From Nostoc indistinguendum CM1-VF10 (lineage in GTDB: Bacteria > Cyanobacteriota > Cyanobacteriia > Cyanobacteriales > Nostocaceae): DNA of 35,300 nucleotides. Where the stretch lies: NCBI GenBank assembly GCA_019359215.1, contig JAHHHS010000074.1, positions 1 through 35,300 of the forward strand, given 5' to 3'. The position numbers and the translations under genes are program-made. Positions 1 through 7,543 of the stretch are shown here, in pieces (position 1 is the stretch's first letter; the number at the start of each line of letters is the position of its first letter). A model generated the notes under the pieces. That model was not told where the DNA came from, made no database searches, and was given only the letters and a program-made list of their open reading frames with translations.

Positions 1-1432
1 ACACAGCAGGTAATAACTGCCCCTTGTTAAAATCTGGTTTCCAAACTGAATTCTCTCCCGCTTCTAACTGCGCCTTAGCCCGTTTGGTATCACGATTCGT
101 CAGAAATTCCCGCCCCAGCGTCAAATAATAGTGCATCCGCAACTGGGGATACCACCCGTCATCATCCTTCTCAACCAAATCAGGGGTCACGTCAATTTCA
201 TAGCGACGGGACAATTCAGCCTTGCGCTGTTGATGTCGTTCGGTTTTAGTTTTCGCTCTTTTGTCAAGGAGCTTCTTCAATTCGGTTGGGGAGAGTTCAT
301 CAGAATTAGCGATCGCTTCACACTCAGCAGCATACAATTCAACAGATGCCGCCTTAACCGACTCAATAACTGCCCCGCTCTCATCATCGTCAGTATCGTC
401 AGCATCAATAACGGTGTAACACCAAATCATACTGGGTGAGAATTTCGTTCAGGTGAGCGATACAACCGAAAGCCGCATGAGATGGATCAGCAACGGATTC
501 ACTGTCAATTCGCAGTATCCGCAGGTGTGGGTATTTCCGGCGAAAACGTTCTTCCAATGCTTGCGTCCCCCATTTGGACTTGGCTTTCTGAGCAGAGCAG
601 CATAGTAGATGATGCCCACCTTTAGAAATCGCCTTGTCGAGTGCCGCAATCAAATTCTTCGGGTTACTGCCAGAGTAGTTGTAACAATTGCCAGATACGT
701 GCCGATAATTGTTGACGATTACGAACGGGTTAACTCGATATTCACCAGCGAGTGATAAAACATACTTCACATCAGTATCGGACACATCAGCGCTTGATAG
801 GTAAATCTTTCCCTGACTGCTGCCCAAAACATTCTGTACTAACTGCTTGAGGTTTTTGAGAACAGATACCCGACGTTTTTGCACTTCCGTACCAGAGTTA
901 AGCAAGTGCCAGAATACTTGGTCACATTCATCAATAATAATGACATCATTTGACCAGTCGTTAGGGTTGAATCGCGCCTGACTTTCTTGATGCAGCGAAT
1001 CAACACATCTGTGATGGGGATACCACTACGATTGGAGACTTTCACCCAAATGCGATTCGGGACTAATAGGAAGAAAGCGCGTGTCTCTTCTCTGTATGGA
1101 TGCTCGTACTTGATGAACTTGTGGATTTTCTGGCGATCTCTTCGGGGGTGGTCGGGTTTGAAGCAGCCCCACATCATTAGGACATAGTTGTTGAGCGGGT
1201 CGATACCACTGCACCACCAGCCGCCAAGTTCAATGTGCTGGTATTTCTTCAAATCGCGATCGCGCAATCTCCCATCATTGCGACGGGAGATTTTGGGACT
1301 GTAGAGCAGATATTCGTAGGGCAAAGTCCCGTGGAGCGATCGCACATTCAAATGAAAGATTTCTTCGTCAACGCAACTGTTGAGCCATTCTTGCAGGTGT
1401 TTGGTTTGAGAATCTGACTCGATTATACGCAT
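1..1432 (-). pseudogene. CyRepA1-type plasmid replication protein, internally deleted and frameshifted
   Basis: The minus strand carries three collinear pieces of one gene. The start at 1432 (RBS GGAGAA) opens an N-terminal piece with the motifs YLLYSP, RRNDGR, GGWWCSGID and WGCFKPD..R, typical of the cyanobacterial CyRepA1 primase-helicase. It stays similar only up to about 1030. A second frame then reads SLHQESQARFNP and the Walker-B-like VIIIDECDQVFWHLLNSG (about 1000-905) and continues to CIAHLNEILTQYDLV, stopping at 405. A third frame from about 430 to the window edge reads VIDADD, ECEAIANS, KTKTERHQQRK, VEKDDDGWYPQLRMHYYLTL. From family knowledge, several hundred codons, including the primase region and Walker A, are missing at the first junction, and roughly a hundred, including the last helicase motifs, at the second. 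Both junctions are out of frame. It cannot make a working initiator; the 3' end lies outside the window. Confidence 0.85.
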
Positions 1433-1567
1433 ATTTTCTCCTATATTTTTAAGCAATGCAAAGCAAGCGGTATAAGGACATACCACTTTGAAAGTTTTGA
1501 AGCAGATTTTTGGGGGAAAGGTCAAAGGGAGAAATCTCTTATTCCCACAGACCTTTCCCCATTGCGC

Positions 1568-2167
1568 TTATCTATTGCCTCCTGTGTGTGGTCGGAAAGT
1601 GAGATTGATACGTGTACTAACGACTTTGTTGGTCTTGGGAACTTGGTGCAGATGTGTGGACTGGCAGCCTGGGTGCATCACGAGCAAGCTGCCGTGTTCC
1701 AGCCAGAAATCCGTTGGCCTGCCATTTCTCGGTTTGATTTGGAATTTGCGACATGACCCCAAGCTGACTGATGCGATTGCAGGGTTAGATCCCATCGATG
1801 CTTCGTTGTCGGAATGCCAGCCAATTGAATCCTGTCCACTGCGGTATTGGTTGCCGATGACGATGCGGAACTTGTAGCCAGTTAATCCGGTTATGCGATC
1901 ACGTAGGCTTGACAGAGCTTCTGTCCAACATAGTGGTTTTAAAAATACGCTATTCGAGTAAAGGTAATCACATCCGGCATCACCATAAATACACTCCAGG
2001 CGGGGAATAGGCATTGTTTTACCCGCGATCCTGATTTGATTCTGCTGCCACTCCAGTTTCAAACAGTGTTGGTAGAGTTCGTTTGCTTGTTCTAGAGTTA
2101 AGAAATCGGGGTAATAAGTAATGGGTAAAACTGGTACAGATTCAGAGAAAAGTGTGAGTTGTTGCAT
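1568..2167 (-). CDS. AlkB-like 2-oxoglutarate/Fe(II)-dependent dioxygenase
   Basis: The 199-residue protein carries the full AlkB signature: the HxD iron ligands at His118 and Asp120 (GWHSDNE), the distal histidine at about His174 (HQVPKT), and the RxNxTFR-type 2-oxoglutarate motif Arg186...Arg192 (RINLTFR). PRLECIYGD near residues 55-63 and NQYRSGQDSIGWHSD match the nucleotide-recognition region of short AlkB/ALKBH2-like proteins. Family members oxidatively demethylate alkylated bases in DNA or RNA in the cytoplasm. It lies 29 bp downstream of the antirepressor-like gene on the same strand, so probably shares its transcript. The start at 2167 has a weak GAGAGAA upstream. Length is normal, so the gene looks intact. 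Substrate (DNA or RNA) cannot be told from sequence. Confidence 0.9.
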   Translation of the reverse strand: MQQLTLFSESVPVLPITYYPDFLTLEQANELYQHCLKLEWQQNQIRIAGKTMPIPRLECIYGDAGCDYLYSNSVFLKPLCWTEALSSLRDRITGLTGYKFRIVIGNQYRSGQDSIGWHSDNEASMGSNPAIASVSLGSCRKFQIKPRNGRPTDFWLEHGSLLVMHPGCQSTHLHQVPKTNKVVSTRINLTFRPHTGGNR

Positions 2168-2196
2168 GGTAGTTCTCTCAAATTTTGAAACTGCTA

Positions 2197-2917
2197 TTAG
2201 TTCTGTTCAGCTTTAAAAACCTCAACCAAAATACTTTCTGGATACAAACCGACTTTTCCAAAACGTGGGTCATGAATCCGTTCGATTTCTATTCCTTGTT
2301 TCCGGCACAATGTGCTTGCTTTTCGACCTTTAGTACTTGCTTCTTTTACTGATATTTCTAAACCTTGAAGATTAGCGAAACCAACAACACTGTATTTGTG
2401 ACCGCATGGGGTGTTAACTCTGTCTTGTTCAACTTCAACAGCTTTGAGACGGTGCTGTAGTTGTTGATTGAGATTTTGTTGGGCAAGAATAGCTTGCTCT
2501 AATTCGCGCTGACGGCAGTCTTGTTCAAAAAGTTGTTGGGCAATAGCAACTAGATTCTGTGCATTTTGAAGAATGATTTCTATTGGTGATTGTGGCTGTT
2601 GAACAGTTGGTGGTTTCACCCAGCCTAAAACGTCTTGAATCCATGCTCTAACGCCAATGGTATTAAATGCTTTGCAAACTAATCTGGCTTGCTTGGTGCA
2701 GTATCTTCCGGCTTCGTGAGCGTAGTAGTCTAAGATAATAGCGATCGCAATATCAGGGATACCGTTGGTTTTCCATTCTCGGAGTTCCGCAGGATGAAAA
2801 CCATGCTCTGCAAGGATTGTAGCTAATTTTTAAAATTGAAGCTATTTGTTTGATTGTATAGACTTCAGCTTTTGCCTCAATAATTGCTAGCTCTTCATCA
2901 GTCCATTTGATACTCAT
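2197..2917 (-). pseudogene. antirepressor-like plasmid protein with a one-base frameshift
   Basis: The start ATG at 2917 follows a strong RBS (GGGGAGGTGAG) and overlaps the stop of the upstream gene as ATGA. The first frame reads MSIKWTDEELAII...IKQIASILK, a Myb/SANT-like or HTH-like N-terminus, and shifts frame at a run of five A (about 2830). The next frame reads ATILAEHGFHPAELREWK...GRYCTKQARLVCKAFNTIGV, then a Gln-rich coiled coil, then a C-terminal domain (GHKYSVVGFANLQGLEIS ... DPRFGKVGLYPESIL) to 2197. This C-terminal domain closely matches the one in the BRO-N protein at 31653-32363. Removing one A restores a continuous protein of about 239 residues, close to the 236 of that paralogue. 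Either a real inactivating insertion, slippage, or a sequencing error. A shorter internal start at 2619 is open but has no special support. Confidence 0.7.
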
Positions 2918-3144
2918 AATCTCACCTCCCCTATTGATGCAGATTTAGTAGAAGAATGTTCTTGTACAATCCGAGCGCTCATAAATTCAAAATCCACTTG
3001 AAAAATGTTCATTTCAGTCTGCATCTCCCCAGTGTTGTAGCGGTCTACTATGTGCTGCCTAATTGTGGATTTATTCAGTCTATCAGGGATATCGATGTGC
3101 GCTTCACTTGTGATTTTTTCAACAACTGTAACGATGACTCTCAT
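2914..3144 (-). CDS. small conserved plasmid protein, function unknown
   Basis: A 76-residue protein starting MRVIVTVVEKITSEAHIDIPDRLNKSTIRQ. The frame stays open upstream to 3261, but that extension overlaps the end of the previous gene, and an AGGAA RBS sits just before the ATG at 3144, so I chose the short form. Its stop overlaps the start of the next gene as ATGA, which suggests translational coupling. No recognised domain; the mixed beta/alpha composition (VIVTVVEKIT, then a helical middle) suggests a small compact fold. It is part of the minus-strand run of plasmid genes and its role is not known to me. Confidence 0.7.
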   Translation of the reverse strand: MRVIVTVVEKITSEAHIDIPDRLNKSTIRQHIVDRYNTGEMQTEMNIFQVDFEFMSARIVQEHSSTKSASIGEVRL

Positions 3145-3218
3145 GGGTAATTCCTGTTTGGTAATTTGAATAAATGAGAAGCCAGAATAATTCTGACTTC
3201 CGACTTCTAAATTCCGGT

Positions 3219-4061
3219 TCAGCCTGCCCCAGTCTTTACTGTTTGCAACTGCTGCATCCATGCGGTGATAGCAGCTAATTCATCAGCACCGTCAGTAACA
3301 GCATCAATAACAAGATTTTGATACGAAGACTCAGCATGATTGGGATGGTCACACTTGCCTGCCGCCCAAGCCAAACACATGGTTTTGATTAGTTCATTAA
3401 TCTGGTTAATATCAAGTAAACTTGGGCGGTCAACATCCTGGAATTGCAACCACTCTTTCACCAAATCGAGGGGATAATCAAGCAAGGTGCGAATATTTTT
3501 AACTCGTAAATCTTGAGTCGGTACTGGTTGAGGAACAACACTAAGTTTTGGTGGAGTCAGTGGGGATTCGGGAATGGAGCTTGAAGTTTTACCCAATAAG
3601 GATTGGATATCACGAATGATTGTTGTCCAATCAGCATTTTTGTTCCATTCTCTTTCAATCCTGCTTTTAGTCACGGCATCGTAAAGATTGCAGAAAACTG
3701 TATTCTCGTCACCAGCAGTAGCAACAATAATCAGTGGCTTAGAAAAATCCTGAACTAATGACGCAGCTAAAAGAAAGCTTTTGGCGAAATTGGTTTCAAT
3801 GCCAGTTCTCACTACATAAAGTTCATCAGCATTGACAACGATATCGAGCTTTAGATTGTCTTTGCCTTTGAACTCTTTAGTCGTCAATCGCAGTTCTGAC
3901 AAGTAGCCAGTTAATGCTCTTTGGGGAACTGGGATGGTTTTCTCTTTGTCAATATCGTAGTGATACCACAGGTAAGATTCTCTACCTAACTCGGCGTTTT
4001 TGACATAGAGATAAATTGGTTCGGGAGGGTTGCATAAACCTAGTTTTATTTCAGCAATCAT
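3219..4061 (-). CDS. conserved cyanobacterial plasmid protein, paralogue of the 28889-29440 product
   Basis: A 280-residue protein with RBS GAGGTGAA before the ATG at 4061. The N-terminal 160 residues share a domain with the 183-residue protein at 28889-29440: both have ALTGYL.ELR, a T.F.K...LAA segment and a DEN.VFC motif in the same order. After a Pro-rich linker (about 160-185) comes a helical C-terminal part with AWAAGKCDHPNHAE, which is missing from the paralogue. No enzyme motif or transmembrane segment is visible. The repeated presence of this domain in two plasmid operons suggests a plasmid maintenance or nucleic-acid-binding role, but that is inference. Confidence 0.75.
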   Translation of the reverse strand: MIAEIKLGLCNPPEPIYLYVKNAELGRESYLWYHYDIDKEKTIPVPQRALTGYLSELRLTTKEFKGKDNLKLDIVVNADELYVVRTGIETNFAKSFLLAASLVQDFSKPLIIVATAGDENTVFCNLYDAVTKSRIEREWNKNADWTTIIRDIQSLLGKTSSSIPESPLTPPKLSVVPQPVPTQDLRVKNIRTLLDYPLDLVKEWLQFQDVDRPSLLDINQINELIKTMCLAWAAGKCDHPNHAESSYQNLVIDAVTDGADELAAITAWMQQLQTVKTGAG

Positions 4062-4120
4062 GTTTCACCTCGGTTAAGTTTCATTGATTAGTGTTCTGTG
4101 TATAATGAGAATTCTGTAGC

Positions 4121-4176
4121 GGAAGAGAAACTTCCGTGCGTTTAACTGAATAAGCGGCACTCATTCAGTTGAACGC
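4121..4176. repeat. two adjacent stem-loops in an intergenic gap
   Basis: A short hairpin GGAAG-AGAAA-CTTCC at 4121-4135 is followed by a 14-bp stem, GCGTTTAACTGAAT at 4138-4151 pairing with ATTCAGTTGAACGC at 4163-4176 with one G-T type mismatch. The long stem is followed by TTTT on the plus strand only, yet both flanking genes are on the minus strand, so a simple terminator for the upstream gene is not convincing. It could be an RNA processing signal or a dispersed repeat. Confidence 0.55.
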
Positions 4177-4198
4177 TTTTCTACTAAACAGAAGGTTC

Positions 4199-4594
4199 TT
4201 AATTACGCTCTAGCTCCCATTGCAGATAGGTGAGTGCAGTGCTAGCATCGGCAATGTTTAAATCTGGCTGATATCCTGCTTTTAGCAGTTGTTTGTATTC
4301 GCGGTGTTCAGCAATCTGGATGATTAGAGTTTGGGCTTGTTTAACTAATTGGTGGAGGTTGGGGTTAGAAATTTCTATGCCCAGTCGTGAACATAAATCT
4401 TGCCTACGGCACGCTCCGCGAACTGCTTTCACTCCCATGATTCCTGGTTCAATCTCAGTTTCTAGCTCTTCAAGCAGATATTGAAAGTTCGGGTGTTCAT
4501 CGTTAATTTCAATCTCAATCAAATCTGCGCTCTGTGTGATGATGGTTGCCCAATCTGGGAGAGTCGCTGAAATGGTTTTCGCGTAAAGTTTCAT
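4199..4594 (-). CDS. plasmid protein of unknown function carrying an in-frame short repeat
   Basis: A 131-residue protein with RBS GAGGAA before ATG 4594. It starts MKLYAKTISATLPDWATII and ends in helical stretches (HQLVKQAQTLIIQIAEHREYKQLLKAGY). Residues about 57-69 (VRGACRRQDLCSR) are encoded by a GC-rich stretch at about 4399-4423 (CGGCACGCTCCGCGAAC) that resembles the short dispersed repeats of Nostoc. It reads like an in-frame insert into an otherwise acidic domain. No known family recognised. Upstream neighbour 4619-4819 is 24 bp away, consistent with an operon. Confidence 0.65.
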   Translation of the reverse strand: MKLYAKTISATLPDWATIITQSADLIEIEINDEHPNFQYLLEELETEIEPGIMGVKAVRGACRRQDLCSRLGIEISNPNLHQLVKQAQTLIIQIAEHREYKQLLKAGYQPDLNIADASTALTYLQWELERN

Positions 4595-4618
4595 AATTGG
4601 TTCCTCTTCGATTAAGAG

Positions 4619-4819
4619 TTAAAAATCCTCGGCAATCTCTAACAAAAAGCCGCATCCCGTGTTCTGCACTTGCACCAGTTCTTTATCCAGCAGTGTTTGA
4701 ATAACTGAATCCGAAAATTGAAATTGAAGACGGTGCAGAGGAACACAACCACCACAAAGCTGAAGTAAACGCAGTAAATGCTTGGCTCTACCCTCAAAGT
4801 TGTCTGTAGACTTAGCCAT
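4619..4819 (-). CDS. small helical protein, possible winged-helix fragment
   Basis: A 66-residue protein: MAKSTDNFEGRAKHLLRLL...VPLHRLQFQFSDSVIQTLL..ELVQ. The pattern of helix, SDSVIQTLLDKELVQ and a short C-terminal beta-like tail resembles a small winged-helix protein, but no specific family can be claimed. Its start overlaps the last 8 bases of the upstream gene (4812-5138), so the two are probably translationally coupled. Confidence 0.6.
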   Translation of the reverse strand: MAKSTDNFEGRAKHLLRLLQLCGGCVPLHRLQFQFSDSVIQTLLDKELVQVQNTGCGFLLEIAEDF

Positions 4820-5138
4820 TGTTTACACCTTGAGTTAATACGGTTAACTGTCGGTTGAGAATGTTTATCTGCTGTTGGTAAAAGCCAATTTCAGCAGTGA
4901 TTTGGTGGAATAATTCTTCTGGCGAGAGCGGTTGGATTTGATTCTCTTGGAAGTACGATATCTCGTCAGAATTCTTGTTAGGCATCAATACATAACGCCA
5001 CCCTTCATCAAATTGTTCAGCCAACTCTGTACCAGAGGGATAGTAGTAAAGTCCTAGAATCGTGCCTTGTTCTGTACGCTGCTCCAAAGCAAAGCGAGGG
5101 TAGCCCCAGTGTTGAGGGATTGATAGTGTCGGTTGCAT
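4812..5138 (-). CDS. conserved plasmid protein of unknown function
   Basis: A 108-residue protein. The first 60 residues (LSIPQHWGYPRFALEQRTEQGTILGLYYYPSGTELAEQFDEGWRYVL) look like a beta-rich domain of the kind seen in many small cyanobacterial proteins. The last 40 residues (ELFHQITAEIGFYQQQINILNRQL) are a helix likely to form a coiled coil. It overlaps the next gene by 8 bases. No family function known to me. Confidence 0.65.
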   Translation of the reverse strand: MQPTLSIPQHWGYPRFALEQRTEQGTILGLYYYPSGTELAEQFDEGWRYVLMPNKNSDEISYFQENQIQPLSPEELFHQITAEIGFYQQQINILNRQLTVLTQGVNNG

Positions 5139-5242
5139 ATTGATTGGTGAATGAAGGGATCATTGAGGGGAAGGAAGAAAGGGTAAAGAGGAAGGGAATG
5201 AAGAAATTTACCTTTAACCTTTTCCCAGGCGAAGCCTACTCT

Positions 5243-5572
5243 TTACGCTGCCACTAATTCCTGGCTTTCTGCAACTGGCGCATACTTCCGTAACAGTTCC
5301 CAATCAAGGGTTGTCAGCATCTCAAATGGTCGGTCTAGCAATTCTTCACAGTCAACCGCTTCTGCATGGGGTAGTGTGTCCACCATTGACAATGACCGCA
5401 CTGCATCATAGACCGAGTTAGAATACTGCTGCTGACCTGAATAACCCCTCTTCACCCACCAGTTACCGTTAGTGCATCCGACTTGCCCCAGTTTCACGCC
5501 GTTGTTGTTGTAAATGCCATCATCGAGAATTTCAAACCCGTAATTCTGGCACTCATTGAAGATATGCGCCAT
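5243..5572 (-). CDS. conserved small plasmid protein, function unknown
   Basis: The likely start is the ATG at 5572 (MAHIFNECQNYGFEILDDGIYNNNGVKLGQVGC), giving 109 residues. The frame is open upstream to 5731, but that part is low-complexity repeat and a remnant of another gene. The sequence is aromatic and Gly/Asn-rich in the middle (NGNWWVKRGYSGQQQYSN) and helical at the end (LDRPFEMLTTLDWELLRKYAPVAE). No known domain. The start lacks a strong RBS, and the repeat insertion directly upstream may have changed its expression. Confidence 0.6.
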   Translation of the reverse strand: MAHIFNECQNYGFEILDDGIYNNNGVKLGQVGCTNGNWWVKRGYSGQQQYSNSVYDAVRSLSMVDTLPHAEAVDCEELLDRPFEMLTTLDWELLRKYAPVAESQELVAA

Positions 5573-5665
5573 GATTTGGTTTTCAGTAGTAGAAGAGGAC
5601 AAGGAGCAGGGTGCGGGGTGCAGGGGGGCAATTTCTTCTCCCTTGCTCCCTGCTCCCTGCACAAG
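5573..5665. repeat. low-complexity GAGCAGGG-type repeat
   Basis: Purine-rich and pyrimidine-rich halves (AAGGAGCAGGGTGCGG ... CCCTTGCTCCCTGCTCCC) form an imperfect inverted repeat typical of repeats scattered in Nostoc genomes. In the minus frame it would encode the odd Gly/Pro/Cys-rich stretch between TLPVQEEALVQ and TENQIMAHIF, so it appears to have been inserted between two genes or inside one. Confidence 0.5.
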
Positions 5666-6218
5666 AGCTTCTTCCTGCACTGGCAGTGTGTCGTCTTTGT
5701 AGTGAGTGCAGATGAAGCGATCGCAACGCACCTAAAACAATTGTCAATTCGCAATTCGCAATTCGCAATTTCCTAGCCAAATTCCAATTGGATAATTGTA
5801 AATTAGTGGGTAGCCTAGCCCCTACTAGAAAGTAACTGCGAATTGCGAATTGGTAATTGCGAATTGGTTTGGCTACCCAGCGTTGCGTTAAATGGTTGTC
5901 GTCATGGCTGATGCTGGCTATCAGTTGATTACCAGCATAATATTCGTGATGGTCAAACGAGATTTCGACTATTCTGAGGGGTTCGGGAGCTACAACTTGG
6001 GCTTGGTTGGTGATGTATTTGTCGAGTTCGGCTTGGGCTGCGGCTTGGTTGTCAACTTTCTGAAGCTGGGTGGACTGGTGGGTGATGATTGCATTTACCC
6101 AGGTTTGGGTCGCTCTTCTGTCCCCGGTGGGTGTTACGCCAAGTTCGGTGGCGATTCTTTTGAGACGGGAGAGGTTATAGCGGGAGAGGGCTTGCTGTGT
6201 GTAGGTTGGATGGGTCAT
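5666..6218 (-). pseudogene. plasmid protein gene split by a MITE-like repeat
   Basis: From ATG 6218 the frame reads MTHPTYTQQALSRYNLSRLKRIATELGV.PTGDRRATQTWVNAII, a SAP/Rho-N-like short helical DNA-binding pattern, then a coiled segment and ISFDHHEYYAGNQLIASISHD to about 5883. There it runs into a 140-bp repeat (5741-5881) and becomes an unnatural Asn/Arg-rich tail. Beyond the repeat another minus frame, about 5733-5666, reads CDRFICTHYKDDTLPVQEE, which looks like the original continuation. So one gene of about 140-150 residues has been cut in two, with some codons lost. The N-terminal part may still be made. Promoter at 6292-6320. Confidence 0.6.
5741..5881. mobile_element. MITE-like inverted repeat flanked by AATTCGC iterations
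   Basis: TAGCCAAATTCCAATT (from 5774) is the inverse of AATTGGTTTGGCTA (to 5875), with further inverted sequence inside. Just outside and inside the arms lie iterations of AATTCGC/GCGAATT (5745-5770 and 5838-5865). The element separates two pieces of one reading frame. The same GCGAATTGCGAATT unit recurs at 22669-22682. Confidence 0.55.
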
Positions 6219-6244
6219 AATTAAGATTCCTTATTATTAGGGAC

Positions 6245-6285
6245 AGAAAAAGCGCTCTAGATTCGCAGTCGGGGGCGCTTTTTCT
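6245..6285. terminator. strong bidirectional hairpin between divergent genes
   Basis: A perfect 11-bp stem, AGAAAAAGCGC (6245-6255) with GCGCTTTTTCT (6275-6285), with T-runs in either direction. It sits between the minus promoter at 6292-6320 and the gene at 6218, so for the minus transcript it is in the 5' leader and could act as an attenuator. Confidence 0.55.
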
Positions 6286-6291
6286 ATATTT

Positions 6292-6320
6292 ATTATGCGT
6301 GAAAAAGTTCACACTGTCAA
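6292..6320 (-). promoter_or_regulatory. sigma70-type promoter for the minus-strand plasmid operon, with GTTCACA operators
   Basis: On the minus strand TTGACA (6320-6315) and CATAAT (6297-6292) are separated by exactly 17 bp. GTTCACA occurs twice nearby (6307-6313 and 6324-6330, plus strand), and GTGAA/TTCAC form a small palindrome at 6300-6312. These overlap or flank the -35 box, a layout expected for control by the adjacent XRE regulator. The control itself is inferred. Confidence 0.6.
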
Positions 6321-6384
6321 CTAGTTCACATGAAGAAAATAATGGTAAGATAATGCTATGAATTAGTGCATGGGAGAAATTTAC

Positions 6385-6600
6385 GTGTCTAGGATTGCAA
6401 AACTCAGAGAGGAAAAGAATTTGACTCAAAGGCAGATAGCGGAGGCGCTGGGGCTTGATGTCTCGACGGTTCGCAACTGGGAAAAAAGCCGCGATGGAGT
6501 CAAAATGTTCGTTCGGGTTGCAAAACTTTGTGAGTTACTAAATTGTGAGCCAAAAGACCTTTATGAAGCTGTAGAGCCTGAAGAAGATGCTGAATTATGA
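6385..6600 (+). CDS. XRE/Cro-CI-type HTH transcriptional regulator
   Basis: A 71-residue protein: IAKLREEKNLTQRQIAEALGLDVSTVRNWEKSRDGVKMFVRVAKLCELLNCEPKDLYE is a complete HTH_3 domain (recognition helix about VSTVRNWEKS), followed by an acidic tail. I prefer GTG 6385, which has GGAGA seven bases upstream, over ATG 6370, which lacks an RBS; both are in frame. Small XRE proteins of this type control their own promoter and neighbours. It lies divergent from the operon starting at 6218, with GTTCACA repeats in the shared promoter region. Confidence 0.88.
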   Translation: MSRIAKLREEKNLTQRQIAEALGLDVSTVRNWEKSRDGVKMFVRVAKLCELLNCEPKDLYEAVEPEEDAEL

Positions 6601-6926
6601 GTGCGTTCATCTTCTTGCTATGCCTTCACCGTCTCTTAATAAGCAATGCCTGCGGCAGGCTAAGTCTACACAGTTGCCAGTTACATCCAATATTTACGTT
6701 GCAATCAACTCAAAGCAAATAGCATCGCATTAAAGGAGGTGGAAGTATGAACCAACCACCTTCTAGAAGACGGAAAAAAGCCACCCCTGCCGCATCTGAT
6801 GACAGCACATTACCAAATGACCTTGCACAAGAGGATATCTCCCCTCAAGAAAACCCAGCCTTAGCAACAATTGACGTTCCTGCTGTTGAAGTACCGGAAC
6901 TAACCGAGCAGGAGCAGAGTGATAAG

Positions 6927-6952
6927 CCTGACGGCATGGCTACGCTTACCGC
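6927..6952. repeat. short dispersed repeat (26 bp) causing a frameshift
   Basis: A GC-rich block (GACGGCATGGCTACGCTTAC in its centre) sits exactly between GATAAG and CTACACTTGGAG; removing 26 bp restores the coding frame (SDK-LHLERRVER). Size and base composition fit the very small mobile repeats (SDRs) described in Nostoc genomes. Confidence 0.6.
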
Positions 6953-7143
6953 CTACACTTGGAGCGTAGGGTAGAACGAGCCTTCTTTGAAGCAGGGAAG
7001 GCATTGACTGAGTTACGCGATCGCAGGTTATATCGTTCCACGCACAAAACTTTTGAAGATTATTGCCGCGAACGCTTTGGTTTTAGCCGCAGACAGCCCT
7101 ACCATTTAATAGAAGCTGCGGTTATTTTTGATAATTTGGTGGA

Positions 7144-7170
7144 AAAATGTGAACGGAACGTTCACATTTT
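7144..7170. promoter_or_regulatory. 27-bp perfect palindrome inside the ParB-like gene
   Basis: AAAATGTGAACG, spacer GAA, CGTTCACATTTT: 12-bp arms without a mismatch. It contains GTGAAC/GTTCAC, the same core repeated in the promoter region at 6300-6330. It may be an operator or partition-type binding site. Part of it encodes CERNVHI, a stretch that appears conserved in the protein family, so the palindrome could be partly a coding coincidence. Confidence 0.4.
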
Positions 7171-7543
7171 GCCGACTAATGAGTGGCAAATCAGGCCACT
7201 GTCCAAGCTTGACCCGAACATTCAGCCCGAAGCATGGGAGCAAGCTGTAGAGTCTGCCAAGGGGAAAGTACCATCTCATCGCATCGTAAAAGATGCGGTG
7301 CAGCGAATAATGGAACGTACTCAAGTACCTAACACCTATCAATTAGGCGAGGTATGCCAAATTTTAGCCAAAGATAATCCAGAACTCAGGGGCAAGGGTG
7401 GCTGCTGGGGTATCGTAAGCCAAGTGAATGATTTTAGCTGCACTGTGAAAATGTGGGATAGCGAGTACACGGTTGCTTTGCAGCACCTCAAATCTTACAA
7501 TTACTTGTCTGCGGAGTGTCAGCAGATGCAGGTGATTTGCGAT

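Noticed and set aside
2914..3261. Longer 115-residue version of the small gene starting at 3261
   Set aside because: It overlaps the previous gene by 43 bases, while ATG 3144 has a good RBS and a natural start.
4138..4176. Intrinsic terminator of the minus-strand gene at 4199
   Set aside because: On the minus strand the stem is not followed by a T-run; the T-run is on the other side.
5745..5865. CRISPR-like array of AATTCGC units
   Set aside because: The units are 7 bp, abut each other and have no regular spacers; they belong to an inverted dispersed repeat.
5583..5880. C-terminal 95 residues of the ORF starting at 6218 as real protein
   Set aside because: They are encoded by dispersed repeats and low-complexity DNA; the likely true continuation lies in another frame.
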